Notes under the pieces: model-generated
Seen by the model: only the letters and a program-made list of their open reading frames with translations
Told to the model about the DNA's origin: nothing
The model's database searches: none
Position numbers and translations under genes: made by a program
Shown: piece by piece, positions 1 to 7,178 of the stretch
Position numbering within the stretch: the stretch's first letter is position 1
How the letters are laid out: each line of letters begins with the position of its first letter
NCBI GenBank assembly: GCA_028869355.1
Contig: JAGWSK010000288.1
Span: 1 to 14,359, forward strand
Direction of reading: 5' to 3'
DNA: 14,359 nucleotides
DNA from: Alphaproteobacteria bacterium
GTDB lineage: Bacteria > Pseudomonadota > Alphaproteobacteria > Micropepsales > Micropepsaceae

Positions 1-324
1 ACAGTCACCGCGCCCGGAATGCTGGCGAGTCATTATGCACCCGGGGCGCGCTTGCGCTTGAACGCAATCGACATCGCGCAGGGCGAAGCATTGCTCGCAT
101 TCGGCGAGACCACTCTAAACGCCGGCGTCATCTTCAATCTCAGCCCCTCCGGTGATTTGCGCGAGGCTGCAGCCAATCTCTTTGGGATGTTGCGCCAGAT
201 TGACGACATGGGTGTCGACGCCATTGCCGTCATGCCGATTCCGGATACGGGCCTGGGCGAAGCGATCAATGATCGCCTGAGGCGAGCTGCGGCGCCCAGG
301 GAATGTCATCATGACCGCACTTGA
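1..324 (+). CDS. sua5: L-threonylcarbamoyladenylate synthase, Sua5 type (C-terminal part)
   Basis: The reading frame is open from base 1, so only the last 107 residues are in the window. What remains is the C-terminal Sua5 domain and its linker. The visible marks are a linker PGMLASHYAP near residues 5-14, a stretch LSPSGDLREAAANLFGMLR near 63-81, and an ending MPIPDTGLGEAINDRLRRA. The missing N-terminal YrdC-like domain would make threonylcarbamoyl-AMP from threonine, bicarbonate and ATP for t6A at position 37 of ANN-decoding tRNAs. The Sua5 domain is found in the long bacterial and eukaryotic form and absent from the short TsaC form. The stop lies 14 bases inside the next gene, so the two are probably co-transcribed and translationally coupled. 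The family call is firm; catalytic residues cannot be checked here. Confidence 0.9.
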   Translation, partial: TVTAPGMLASHYAPGARLRLNAIDIAQGEALLAFGETTLNAGVIFNLSPSGDLREAAANLFGMLRQIDDMGVDAIAVMPIPDTGLGEAINDRLRRAAAPRECHHDRT

Positions 325-1729
325 TCACGACGTCGCGGCGCAACTGAAAGACGCCGCCGGAGCGGAAGGGTGGAGCGAAGATCAGGGCGAAATCGCACCT
401 CACTTAAGTGAGTGGCGCGGCAGATGGCAGGGTAAAACATCTCTCCTGCTGAAACCGGATAACACCGCTGCGATCGCGCGCATTCTGATGATTTGTAATC
501 AGACACGAACCGCCATCGTCCCCCAGGGCGGGAATACCGGGCTTGTCGGCGGTCAAATTCCGGCCTCGGGCGAAGTGCTGCTTTCATTAGAGCGAATGAA
601 CCGGATCCGGCGCGTGTCCGCAGATGAAAACCTGCTGGTCGCCGAAGCCGGCGTCGTGCTGGCCGAAGTGCAACGGGTCGCAACCGGTGCCGGACGGCTA
701 TTTCCATTGAGTCTTGCCGCTGAGGGCTCCTGTACCATTGGTGGAAATATCTCCACCAACGCCGGCGGTGTTCATGTTTTGCGCTACGGAATGATGCGCG
801 ATCTGGTTCTCGGCCTCGAGGTCGTGCTGGCGAATGGCAGCACTCTCGATCTCATGAAGGGTCTGCGTAAGGACAATACCGGCTACGATTTGAAACAACT
901 GTTCATTGGTGCAGAGGGAACGCTCGGCGTCATCACGGCGGCAATGCTGAAACTTGTCCCGCAACCGGCATCCTGCGTAACCGTCCTTACCGCCATTTCG
1001 GGCGTCTCATCCGCTCTGCCGATCCTGAATGAACTGCAATACGAATCGGGCGGCCAGGTTCAGGCATTTGAAATCATGCAGCGCCGGGCCATAGAACTCG
1101 TACTGCGCCAAATTCCCGGAACTTCCAACCCGCTGCCCGGCACCCACGAATGGCTGCTGCTGATTGAAATCGGAAATTCCGCGGCCCTCGATTCCACGCA
1201 CGCTACGGAACAGGTGTTGTCGCGCGCGATCGACCATGGTTTGGCAAGTGATGCGGTATTTGCCAACAGCCTGAAGCAACGAGAAGAGCTTTGGCGCTTA
1301 CGCGAATCCATTCCGGAGGCCCAGCGCAAACAGGGACGATCGATTGCCAACGATATCTCCGTGCCGCTCGCACGGCTTGGCGAGTTCGTGGACATGGCCG
1401 AAGCGGCGGTTCGCGGCGTCCTTTCGCAAGCAGTATGCATGACATTTGGTCATGCCGGCGACGGCAATTTGCACTTCGCAATCCTGGCGCCGGAGCACCA
1501 GGACGCACTCATTTCCGCGCAGCGCGAAATGGAAGACGCCGTTCATGAATGCGTCTGGCGGTTGAACGGATCAATCTCCGCCGAACATGGTATCGGCGTT
1601 GCAAGGCGTGAAGCGTTCGCGCGTCAGAAGCAGGTCGAGGAAATCAGGACCATGGCGGCGCTCAAGCGCGCGCTTGATCCCAATAACATACTTAATCCCG
1701 GAAAATTACTGTCCGCCGGGCTGCCCTGA
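311..1729 (+). CDS. FAD-binding oxidoreductase (D-2-hydroxyacid dehydrogenase / GlcD-like)
   Basis: A 472-residue protein of the PCMH-type FAD-linked oxidase family, full length for the group. The FAD domain shows PQGGNTGLVGG (71-81) and the glycine-rich CTIGGNISTNAGG (141-153). The C-terminal cap domain shows FGHAGDGNLHF (379-389), SAEHGIG (423-429) and the ending LDPNNILNPGKLL (455-467). The histidines in HAGDGN and EHGIG match the metal and substrate site of D-2-hydroxyglutarate and D-lactate dehydrogenases, so it probably oxidises a D-2-hydroxyacid in the cytoplasm and passes electrons to a carrier. The exact substrate cannot be read from sequence. The ATG overlaps the end of the sua5 gene by 14 bases, and the 3' end overlaps the opposing FKBP gene by 24 bases. 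Confidence 0.9.
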   Translation: MTALDHDVAAQLKDAAGAEGWSEDQGEIAPHLSEWRGRWQGKTSLLLKPDNTAAIARILMICNQTRTAIVPQGGNTGLVGGQIPASGEVLLSLERMNRIRRVSADENLLVAEAGVVLAEVQRVATGAGRLFPLSLAAEGSCTIGGNISTNAGGVHVLRYGMMRDLVLGLEVVLANGSTLDLMKGLRKDNTGYDLKQLFIGAEGTLGVITAAMLKLVPQPASCVTVLTAISGVSSALPILNELQYESGGQVQAFEIMQRRAIELVLRQIPGTSNPLPGTHEWLLLIEIGNSAALDSTHATEQVLSRAIDHGLASDAVFANSLKQREELWRLRESIPEAQRKQGRSIANDISVPLARLGEFVDMAEAAVRGVLSQAVCMTFGHAGDGNLHFAILAPEHQDALISAQREMEDAVHECVWRLNGSISAEHGIGVARREAFARQKQVEEIRTMAALKRALDPNNILNPGKLLSAGLP

Positions 1730-2281
1730 CGGCGGTTCGACTTTGAGCAGCGTCATGTCGAATACAAGTGTCTGGTTGGGCGGAATGACACCACCCGCTC
1801 CTGCCTCTCCGTACCCGAGATTCGCCGGGATCACCAGTTGCCACTGATCGCCTTCCTTCATCTTCTGCAATGCTTCAACCCAACCCGGAATCAATTGGCC
1901 CGCGGGAAACGTGGCGGTTTTTCCCGGCTGCGTCTCGTCGAACACCATTCCGTTGATCAGTTGGCCGCGGTAGGTCACCGTCACCAGATCATTTGGCGTC
2001 GGCGATTTTCCGGTCCCCGATTTGATGACCTGGTATTGAAGCCCACTTGGCAGTGTCATCACTCCGGCGCGCTTGGCGTTGTCAGCGAGAAATTGCTGAT
2101 TCGATTCGGGGCTGAGATCCTTGGCGACCGGCAATTGCGTGGGAGCCGCTGAGCCGCCTGCCGCAGGCGCGTCAGGTGCAGCATTGCTCTGCTGATTTTC
2201 CGGATTGTTTTGATTGCAGCCGGCGAGGCAGACTGCGCTTAAGCACAGCACCGCAATTGCAGTTTTGATGGAAATGGCCAT
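1706..2281 (-). CDS. FKBP-type peptidyl-prolyl cis-trans isomerase, predicted lipoprotein
   Basis: A 191-residue protein. Residues 1-21 are a lipoprotein signal peptide with a hydrophobic core and lipobox LAGC, so Cys22 should be lipidated and the protein anchored to a membrane facing the periplasm. A low-complexity linker rich in Asn, Ala and Pro follows (about 23-60). Residues about 80-182 are one FKBP domain, with VTYRG (102-106), VFDET (113-117), PGWVEAL (132-138), LGYGEAG (155-161) and IPPNQTLVF (166-174), the usual pocket residues. Its likely role is folding of envelope proteins. The start at 2281 is preferred over an upstream ATG at 2356 because it begins the signal peptide and has GGGGAGG nine bases before it. 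The gene is alone on its strand and converges with an overlap on the FAD oxidoreductase gene. Confidence 0.93.
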   Translation of the reverse strand: MAISIKTAIAVLCLSAVCLAGCNQNNPENQQSNAAPDAPAAGGSAAPTQLPVAKDLSPESNQQFLADNAKRAGVMTLPSGLQYQVIKSGTGKSPTPNDLVTVTYRGQLINGMVFDETQPGKTATFPAGQLIPGWVEALQKMKEGDQWQLVIPANLGYGEAGAGGVIPPNQTLVFDMTLLKVEPPSGQPGGQ

Positions 2282-2290
2282 GGTTGCTTT

Positions 2291-2297
2291 CCTCCCC
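2291..2297 (-). promoter_or_regulatory. Shine-Dalgarno site of the FKBP lipoprotein gene
   Basis: Read on the minus strand this is GGGGAGG, nine bases before the ATG at 2281. It decides the start against the longer in-frame option at 2356, which has no comparable site and would put 25 charged residues in front of the signal peptide. Confidence 0.7.
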
Positions 2298-2406
2298 GGA
2301 TGTAACCTTCTTAGCCGTAAACGCGGGAACTGGAAAGTTGCCGCAATTCGAAGCATTTTCCGCGCAAATGACCGCCTGTCCGGCCTGCGAAATTGGCAAA
2401 CAACGC

Positions 2407-2427
2407 GAAACCGGCGCGGTTTCTTTT
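2407..2427 (+). terminator. Terminator-like hairpin with short T tract
   Basis: Perfect 7-bp arms GAAACCG (2407-2413) and CGGTTTC (2417-2423) with a three-base loop are followed directly by TTTT (2424-2427). This has the shape of a weak intrinsic terminator on the plus strand. No annotated plus-strand gene ends here: the gene to the left runs the other way. It would therefore end an unknown short transcript, or it may be a chance palindrome. The T tract is short. Confidence 0.3.
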
Positions 2428-2528
2428 CGCAGCATCAGTGTCGTGGCCCGGCAATTCAGACGGCGGCCGAATGCCCGCACATTGTGAATTGCGGAAACCG
2501 AAACGACACTGGGATCAAAGAGTTGCTG

Positions 2529-2561
2529 GCGTCCATGCGGTCCTGAAACCGGCATGGACGC
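2529..2561. repeat. 10-bp inverted repeat (hairpin or operator)
   Basis: Arms GCGTCCATGC (2529-2538) and GCATGGACGC (2552-2561) are perfectly complementary. Inside them GGT (2539-2541) pairs with ACC (2548-2550) across a one-base bulge, leaving a six-base loop. No T tract follows on either strand, so it is not a standard terminator. It lies 75 bases before the Nudix start, where it could be an operator for a dimeric regulator or a structure in the 5' leader. Confidence 0.55.
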
Positions 2562-2635
2562 GGATATAGGGATCAAGCGAATTTCACGATCGGGACACCA
2601 GGCAAAACTCTCCAAAGTTATTGGTCGGCTAGAAG

Positions 2636-3073
2636 ATGGAACAAAACACAAGGCGCCTTCCCCAGTCACCGATTGCCGGTGTCGGCGCGGTGATCAGCAA
2701 CGACGCGGGACAAGTCCTGCTGATACGCCGCGGCGAACCGCCGCGCCTTGGGCAGTGGAGCATCCCGGGCGGGAAACTCGAATGGGGGGAAAGCCTCAAG
2801 GAAGGGCTGCGGCGCGAAATCCGCGAGGAAACCGGTCTGGTCATCGAGATCGAACGGCTCATCGATGTCGTCGACTTGCTGACCCGGGATGCGGCCGGCG
2901 GTGTGATCGGACATTACGTTCTCATCGACTTCAAAGCGGTTCATGTTTCCGGAGAATTGCGTGCGGGTAGCGACGCTGCAGAGGTCCGCTGGGTCGACCC
3001 TGCGACACTGGATCAATATGCCCTATGGGACGAAACCCGCCGGGTGATCGTTGCGGGATTGGGAAAAAGCTGA
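2636..3073 (+). CDS. Nudix hydrolase
   Basis: A 145-residue single-domain protein, the usual size. The full Nudix signature GX5EX7REUXEEXGU is present at residues 46-68, with Gly46, Glu52, Arg60-Glu61, Glu64-Glu65 and Gly67, so the metal-binding helix is intact. WSIPGGKLEWGE (41-52) resembles ADP-ribose and NADH pyrophosphatase-like members. Such enzymes cleave a nucleoside diphosphate linked to another group; the substrate here is unknown. The ribosome site before the ATG is weak. The gene's stop codon runs into the start of the glycosyltransferase that follows, so the two are probably one transcript, and a nucleotide-sugar or nucleotide-cleaning role is conceivable. Confidence 0.92.
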   Translation: MEQNTRRLPQSPIAGVGAVISNDAGQVLLIRRGEPPRLGQWSIPGGKLEWGESLKEGLRREIREETGLVIEIERLIDVVDLLTRDAAGGVIGHYVLIDFKAVHVSGELRAGSDAAEVRWVDPATLDQYALWDETRRVIVAGLGKS

Positions 3074-3075
3074 AA

Positions 3076-4176
3076 TTGCGCATCATCTTCGTGCATCGCA
3101 CCGTTGTCGATTACACCGTGGAAACGCCCTACCTGCACGCTGTCGGTGGAACGGAGGCGGCCATTTCCTATCTCGCCGCCGAGCTTGCACGCGTTGGTCA
3201 CTCCGTGGTCCATCTGGCCAATACTTCCGCTCCCGGTACGTATCTCGGTGTTGAGTGCCTCAATCACCATTCGGCGTTTGGGGCCGCCGTGCTGAACGAA
3301 GCGGACATCGCCGTTATTGCCAATGAAGCGATCGGCGCTCAGTTGCGCGATATGGGCGTGCGCCGGCCACTCGTGCTCTGGGTGCATCATGCCGACGATC
3401 AGCCTCCGATCGAGCCGCTGGAATTCTCGCGCGAACGAAGAGCGTGGTCGGGATTTGCCTTCGTCAGTCAGTGGCAAATGGACGAGTTCTGCCGGATTTA
3501 CTGGCTGGCGCGGGAGCGCGCGAAGGTGATGCGCAACGCCATCGCACCGCCTGTGGCCGCAGCCACTCCGGGCACGCCGTGGTATTCGCGCCGCTCGCCG
3601 CCGGTGCTTGTCTACACCAGTGCACCTTACCGCGGGTTGAGTGAACTGTTGAAAGCGTTTCCGCGCGTGCGCCAGCAAATTCCCGAAGCCAGTTTACGGA
3701 TTTTCGCCGGTCTTTCGACGACCCGCGGCGGTCCGGCAGACAACCGCTACGCGGATCTCTACCGTCAATGCCTGTCTATGGACGGTATCGACTATGTGGG
3801 ACCAGTGCCGCAACCGGAGCTCGCGAAAGCACTCGCGGCGGCTGATATGCTGGCCTATCCCTGCACCTATCCAGAAACATCATGCATTGCCGCGCTCGAG
3901 GCCCTGGCCATGGGCGCCGGCGTGGTGACAACACGATTGGCGGCCTTGCCGGAAACGCTCGCAGGGCATGGCGTGCTCGTGGAACCAGGCGACGATGCCG
4001 ATCTGCTGGCGGTCAGATTTGCCGCCGCATTGGTTGGGACTCTGAAATCGCAGCGGCTGTTGCCTGCGGCGGCGGCGGCGCGCAGAGAGGCAGCCATTTC
4101 CTATGTGCGGCAAAACTATCTCTGGCCGCAGCGGGCGCGCGAATGGGAGAATTGGCTTACCGGCATGGCTCAATAA
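3076..4176 (+). CDS. Glycosyltransferase family 4 (GT-B fold)
   Basis: From the TTG used here the protein has 366 residues. The N-terminal Rossmann half begins RIIFVHR and has GGTEAAISYLAAELARVGHSV (from residue 24), the acceptor-side glycine loop of GT4 enzymes. The C-terminal half has the donor-site EX7E motif, Glu267 to Glu275 (ETSCIAALE), followed by GAGVVTTRLAALPET. It should transfer a sugar from a nucleotide-sugar in the cytoplasm; donor and acceptor are unknown. The start is uncertain. An ATG at 3025 would overlap the Nudix gene by 49 bases and add a basic, family-untypical tail. A CTG at 3070 gives MKLRIIF, overlaps the Nudix stop as CTGA and has GGGA five bases upstream; the TTG lies six bases further. 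The gene converges on lysE with six bases between. Confidence 0.88.
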   Translation: MRIIFVHRTVVDYTVETPYLHAVGGTEAAISYLAAELARVGHSVVHLANTSAPGTYLGVECLNHHSAFGAAVLNEADIAVIANEAIGAQLRDMGVRRPLVLWVHHADDQPPIEPLEFSRERRAWSGFAFVSQWQMDEFCRIYWLARERAKVMRNAIAPPVAAATPGTPWYSRRSPPVLVYTSAPYRGLSELLKAFPRVRQQIPEASLRIFAGLSTTRGGPADNRYADLYRQCLSMDGIDYVGPVPQPELAKALAAADMLAYPCTYPETSCIAALEALAMGAGVVTTRLAALPETLAGHGVLVEPGDDADLLAVRFAAALVGTLKSQRLLPAAAAARREAAISYVRQNYLWPQRAREWENWLTGMAQ

Positions 4177-4182
4177 ATCAGT

Positions 4183-4836
4183 TCACGCAAGCCGCGTTGC
4201 CAAATTGCCGAGCACCACAACACCGAACAGCGTTACGGCAGCGCCGAAGAAGCGGTTGATGCTGCGCATGACGCCCATATTGATGCGGCGATGGAAAATG
4301 CCGACGATTGTTGTCAGCGTAAACCACCAGATGGTCGAACCGGCAATCACGCCTGCCACCGTAATCGCCGCGTCAAGGAACCGGGTCTGGCGTCCCGCCA
4401 AACTTCCCAAACCGGCAAACAGGGCCGTAAATCCGATCAAAGTCGCGGGATTGGTGATGGTCAGCGCGAAGGTCGAGAGGATCGTCCGGGTCAGCGACGA
4501 GGCGGCTTTGTCTTTGACCGGAATGCCTTCGGAATCGCACAGCAGTGCGACATCGGCGCCGAAAATGTGCAATCCAAAGCCGATCAGCATCACACCGCCG
4601 GCGATTTCCAGAATGGTTGCATAGCCTTCGATCCAGCGCGTGATCGCGGTAACTCCGAAGGCGGTCAGAATGGCAAACACGCCGTCGCCCAGCGCCGCAC
4701 CCAGGCCGGCAAAAAATCCGTTCAACGGCCCGTAAAAGAAAGTGCGGCGTATACAGATCAAATTGACCGGGCCGATCGGCGCCGCGACTATGAGTCCGAT
4801 AACAATTCCACCGGCAATGAGTATCAAAAAATTCAT
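4183..4836 (-). CDS. LysE/RhtB family amino-acid exporter
   Basis: A 217-residue membrane protein with about six hydrophobic spans (near 2-24, 41-64, 73-96, 118-138, 147-170 and 195-213). Family marks are APIGPVNL (19-26) in the first span, a GLGAALGD loop (44-51) before the second half-span, and TNPATLIGF (128-136) in the fourth span. Family members export amino acids or related small molecules across the inner membrane using the proton gradient. The substrate cannot be inferred, since no LysG-type regulator or amino-acid biosynthesis gene lies beside it. It stands alone between two plus-strand genes. The hydrophilic loop at about 97-115 (CDSEGIPVKDK) is normal for the family. Confidence 0.9.
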   Translation of the reverse strand: MNFLILIAGGIVIGLIVAAPIGPVNLICIRRTFFYGPLNGFFAGLGAALGDGVFAILTAFGVTAITRWIEGYATILEIAGGVMLIGFGLHIFGADVALLCDSEGIPVKDKAASSLTRTILSTFALTITNPATLIGFTALFAGLGSLAGRQTRFLDAAITVAGVIAGSTIWWFTLTTIVGIFHRRINMGVMRSINRFFGAAVTLFGVVVLGNLATRLA

Positions 4837-5123
4837 TCAGGACTATCCGTAGCAGGAAATTCGAATCGGACGCAGAATTGTTGCACGACAGCTGGCACAC
4901 GCGGCATCGGAGTGCCAGCAGGCGGTGAGTATTGCGTCACGCAAACCCCGCCATGATGTCAAGGCTTGACCGGAAAAACCGACTCCATGGAGGATTGCAA
5001 GGTCATGTTTACGGTTGCAGTGGCAGGATGGTCTGTCCTCAACGTGCGGAGGCGGAACCCTGTGGGAACTATTGGGAACACAAAAAACTTTATGAAAAGA
5101 GTGTCAAAGCGAGAGACCGTCAT
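4837..5123. other. 287-bp divergent region between lysE and usg
   Basis: No convincing gene. A reading frame in phase with usg is open from an ATG at 4932, but its first 64 codons do not resemble the Usg family. Three GGAAC pentamers occur at 5054-5058, 5065-5069 and 5075-5079, one helical turn apart. A TTGACC at 4966-4971 could be a -35 element but has no good -10 partner. Confidence 0.45.
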
Positions 5124-5387
5124 ATGAGCGACCTGCTACGTCAGATGAAGGGATATCGGCTGACAACGGCAGAAATCCTGTATCACCGGCCGGACCATCC
5201 CGCCCTCCTGCAAAGCTATGTTTGGCAGGAATACGATATCGCACCGCGCTTTCCGGTCCTGAACAAGTTTCTGCATTTTTGGGAACGCAATCTGGATGGA
5301 AAGCTGCATTCAGTCTGGGTCGCTGCGACCGGGATCATCGCGCCTGCCGAATTGAAGTATTGCGATGGACAATTCACGCTGCAGTGA
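5124..5387 (+). CDS. usg: Usg family protein
   Basis: An 87-residue protein that fits the small Usg family (COG5425) along its whole length. The recognisable blocks are LRQMKGYRLTTAEILY (5-20), RPDHPALLQSYVWQEYD (22-38), IAPRFPVLNKFLHFW (39-53) and GKLHSVWVA (59-67). The family is typical of alphaproteobacteria and was first noted beside trp genes in Caulobacter; its function is unknown. No trp gene is near it here, so this copy says nothing new in favour of a tryptophan role. The start at 5124 matches the family length and has GAGAG eight bases before it. The gene converges on asnB with 22 bases between. Confidence 0.9.
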   Translation: MSDLLRQMKGYRLTTAEILYHRPDHPALLQSYVWQEYDIAPRFPVLNKFLHFWERNLDGKLHSVWVAATGIIAPAELKYCDGQFTLQ

Positions 5388-5409
5388 CAACGGTGCGGGC
5401 GAAACGCGA

Positions 5410-7176
5410 TCAGGCCTGTAACGTCTCGAATACATCCATGCCGGACCGAACGTGCTCAACGTGGATGCGGTGCCACAGCGCAAAAAATAAAAGAATCCAG
5501 CAGGCATTGCCTTCATGCTTTCCACCGCGATCGCCAAAGGCCGAAAACAGTCTGCGGACTCGGTCCGGAATGCATAACTCGGCGATTCCGCTCGAGGCTG
5601 CAATGAGCCCGGCCAGATCGCGTGCACGCGGCTGAATCCATTCGGCAACCGGAACGGTAAAACCACGCTTGGGCGCAAAGGGCTGTGCCGCGGGAAGATT
5701 CACCGCCAGCCATTTGCGCAGCAGATATTTGCTGTTGCCCCCTGAAATCTTCAGGCCGTCAGGCAAACAGAATCCCGCCGCGCCGGCGACGGGATCCAGG
5801 AGAGGCGTCCGGCCTTCCAACCCGTGTGCCATCAGACAACGGTCGAGCTTCACCAGCAAATCGTTGGGAAGCCAATCGGCGCAATCAAGCGCCTGGGCCC
5901 GTTGCAGCGCGTCGAGATCCGACATTGCCAGCCGCCGCTCCGCCGCGGCCACTCCCTCCCGCCAATGATGCGTCTGATCGCGTAAAACACCCAGCCCGTC
6001 GAAGAATCCACGTTTGCGCATCACCCGGCCGCCGAGAAACGGTGACCGCAGCAGTGTGCGATAACGGCTATATCCCGCGAAAATCTCGTCGCCACCTTCC
6101 CCGGTCAGCACAACCTTCAGGTCCGTTGCCGCCTCAGCCGCGAGAAACCAGGTTGGTACGATCGCATAATCGGCGACGGGATCATCGATTGCCGCGATAA
6201 TCGCCGGCAGATGTCGCCAGAATTGCCTGCCGGTCACTTCTACTTCGAGATGTTCAGCGCCGGCGGCGCGCGCGACAGCTTTGGCATGTTCGCGCTCATC
6301 ATGAGCAGCCGTGCCGGGAAAACCCGCGGTGAATGCCCGCACGGGCGATTCATTCAGACGTGCCATGCAGGCCAGAATCGCTGAGGAATCGATCCCGCCA
6401 GACAGAAATAATCCATAGGGAACGTCAGCACGCTGATGCACGGCAACGGAGTCCATCAGCGCCACATCGAGCTGCTTCAACGCTTCGTCTTCGCTGATTT
6501 GCTGCGGCTTTTTCTCGGGCAGGGCTTCGCGGGTGCAACGATCGACGATGTGTCCGCCGCGCAGGGTCAATGTCTCGCCCGGTAAAACGCGCTGAATCGA
6601 TTCGTAAATCGTTGCGCGTCCGGTCGTGAACTGAAGCTGCAGCAGTTCCAGGGATTTGCTGCTACGCAGCCGCACCGGCACCAAACCGGTCCGCAGCAGT
6701 GCCTGCGGTTCCGAAGCGAACAGTATCCCGCCCGAATATTCCGCGTAGTACAGCGGTTTTATGCCGAAAGGGTCGCGCGCGAGATACAGCGCTCGCTCCC
6801 GCGCGTCGTGAAGCGCAATGGCGTACATCCCGCGTAATGGCGCCGCGAATGCTCCGCTATCCCGGTCATACGTCGCGAGCGGCAATTCGCAATCCGATGA
6901 CGTTCTGAATGCACGAGGCGAAAATTCCCGTCGCAACTCGAGATAATTGTAGATCTCCCCATTGGCGACCAGCGCGGTTCCGTTGTCGCCATACAGCGGT
7001 TGATCTCCGGTATTCAGATCGATGATGGCGAGGCGCGTCTGGGCCAGTCCGGCGCCGGCTGCCATATAGCGGCCCTCGCCATCCGGCCCGCGATGTCCCA
7101 GCGCTGAAAGAAATGTATCGAGCACAGGCGGCGCCGCCGCGCCCTCTGCCGTCATGTAACCGCCAATCCCGCACAT
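5410..7176 (-). CDS. asnB: Asparagine synthase (glutamine-hydrolysing) / AsnB-type amidotransferase
   Basis: A 588-residue protein with both domains of the family. The N-terminal class II glutaminase starts MCGIGGY, so Cys2 becomes the catalytic nucleophile after Met removal. Arg48 (RLAIIDL), NGEIYN (72-77) and SDCE (94-97) line the glutamine site. The synthetase domain has the ATP-binding loop LSGGIDSS (258-265), TGEGGDEIFAGY (358-369) and RTPLLDP (456-462). These enzymes transfer ammonia from glutamine to an adenylated carboxylate. Aspartate is the default acceptor, but relatives in polysaccharide clusters amidate sugar acids or other groups. The gene starts two bases after the stop of the upstream glycosyltransferase, which favours a glycan-related role. 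All key residues I can check are present. An in vivo acceptor cannot be assigned. Confidence 0.92.
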   Translation of the reverse strand: MCGIGGYMTAEGAAAPPVLDTFLSALGHRGPDGEGRYMAAGAGLAQTRLAIIDLNTGDQPLYGDNGTALVANGEIYNYLELRREFSPRAFRTSSDCELPLATYDRDSGAFAAPLRGMYAIALHDARERALYLARDPFGIKPLYYAEYSGGILFASEPQALLRTGLVPVRLRSSKSLELLQLQFTTGRATIYESIQRVLPGETLTLRGGHIVDRCTREALPEKKPQQISEDEALKQLDVALMDSVAVHQRADVPYGLFLSGGIDSSAILACMARLNESPVRAFTAGFPGTAAHDEREHAKAVARAAGAEHLEVEVTGRQFWRHLPAIIAAIDDPVADYAIVPTWFLAAEAATDLKVVLTGEGGDEIFAGYSRYRTLLRSPFLGGRVMRKRGFFDGLGVLRDQTHHWREGVAAAERRLAMSDLDALQRAQALDCADWLPNDLLVKLDRCLMAHGLEGRTPLLDPVAGAAGFCLPDGLKISGGNSKYLLRKWLAVNLPAAQPFAPKRGFTVPVAEWIQPRARDLAGLIAASSGIAELCIPDRVRRLFSAFGDRGGKHEGNACWILLFFALWHRIHVEHVRSGMDVFETLQA

Positions 7177-7178
7177 GC

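Larger units (their letters stand above)
2282..2635. other. 354-bp non-coding divergent region between the FKBP and Nudix genes
   Basis: No reading frame here looks like a real gene. The stretch separates two divergently transcribed genes, so it must hold both promoters, but I cannot name convincing -35/-10 pairs. It contains a hairpin with a T tract at 2407-2427 and a strong 10-bp hairpin at 2529-2561. It also has a distant 9-bp inverted pair, CCGCAATTC at 2341-2349 and GAATTGCGG at 2486-2494. It is the longest gene-free stretch in a window where most genes touch or overlap, so a small RNA or a regulatory leader is possible. Confidence 0.6.

Noticed and set aside
2172..2669. Minus-strand open frame of 165 codons over the FKBP start and the intergenic region
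   Set aside because: It overlaps the signal-peptide coding part of the FKBP gene in another frame and shows no domain or family pattern.
5054..5100. EcfG-type stress promoter for usg
   Set aside because: GGAAC is present three times, but none has a CGTT-like -10 at 16-17 bases.
4932..5123. 64-codon N-terminal extension of usg
   Set aside because: The Usg family is about 87-95 residues and matches from 5124 on. The extension has no similarity I recognise, and a ribosome site precedes 5124.
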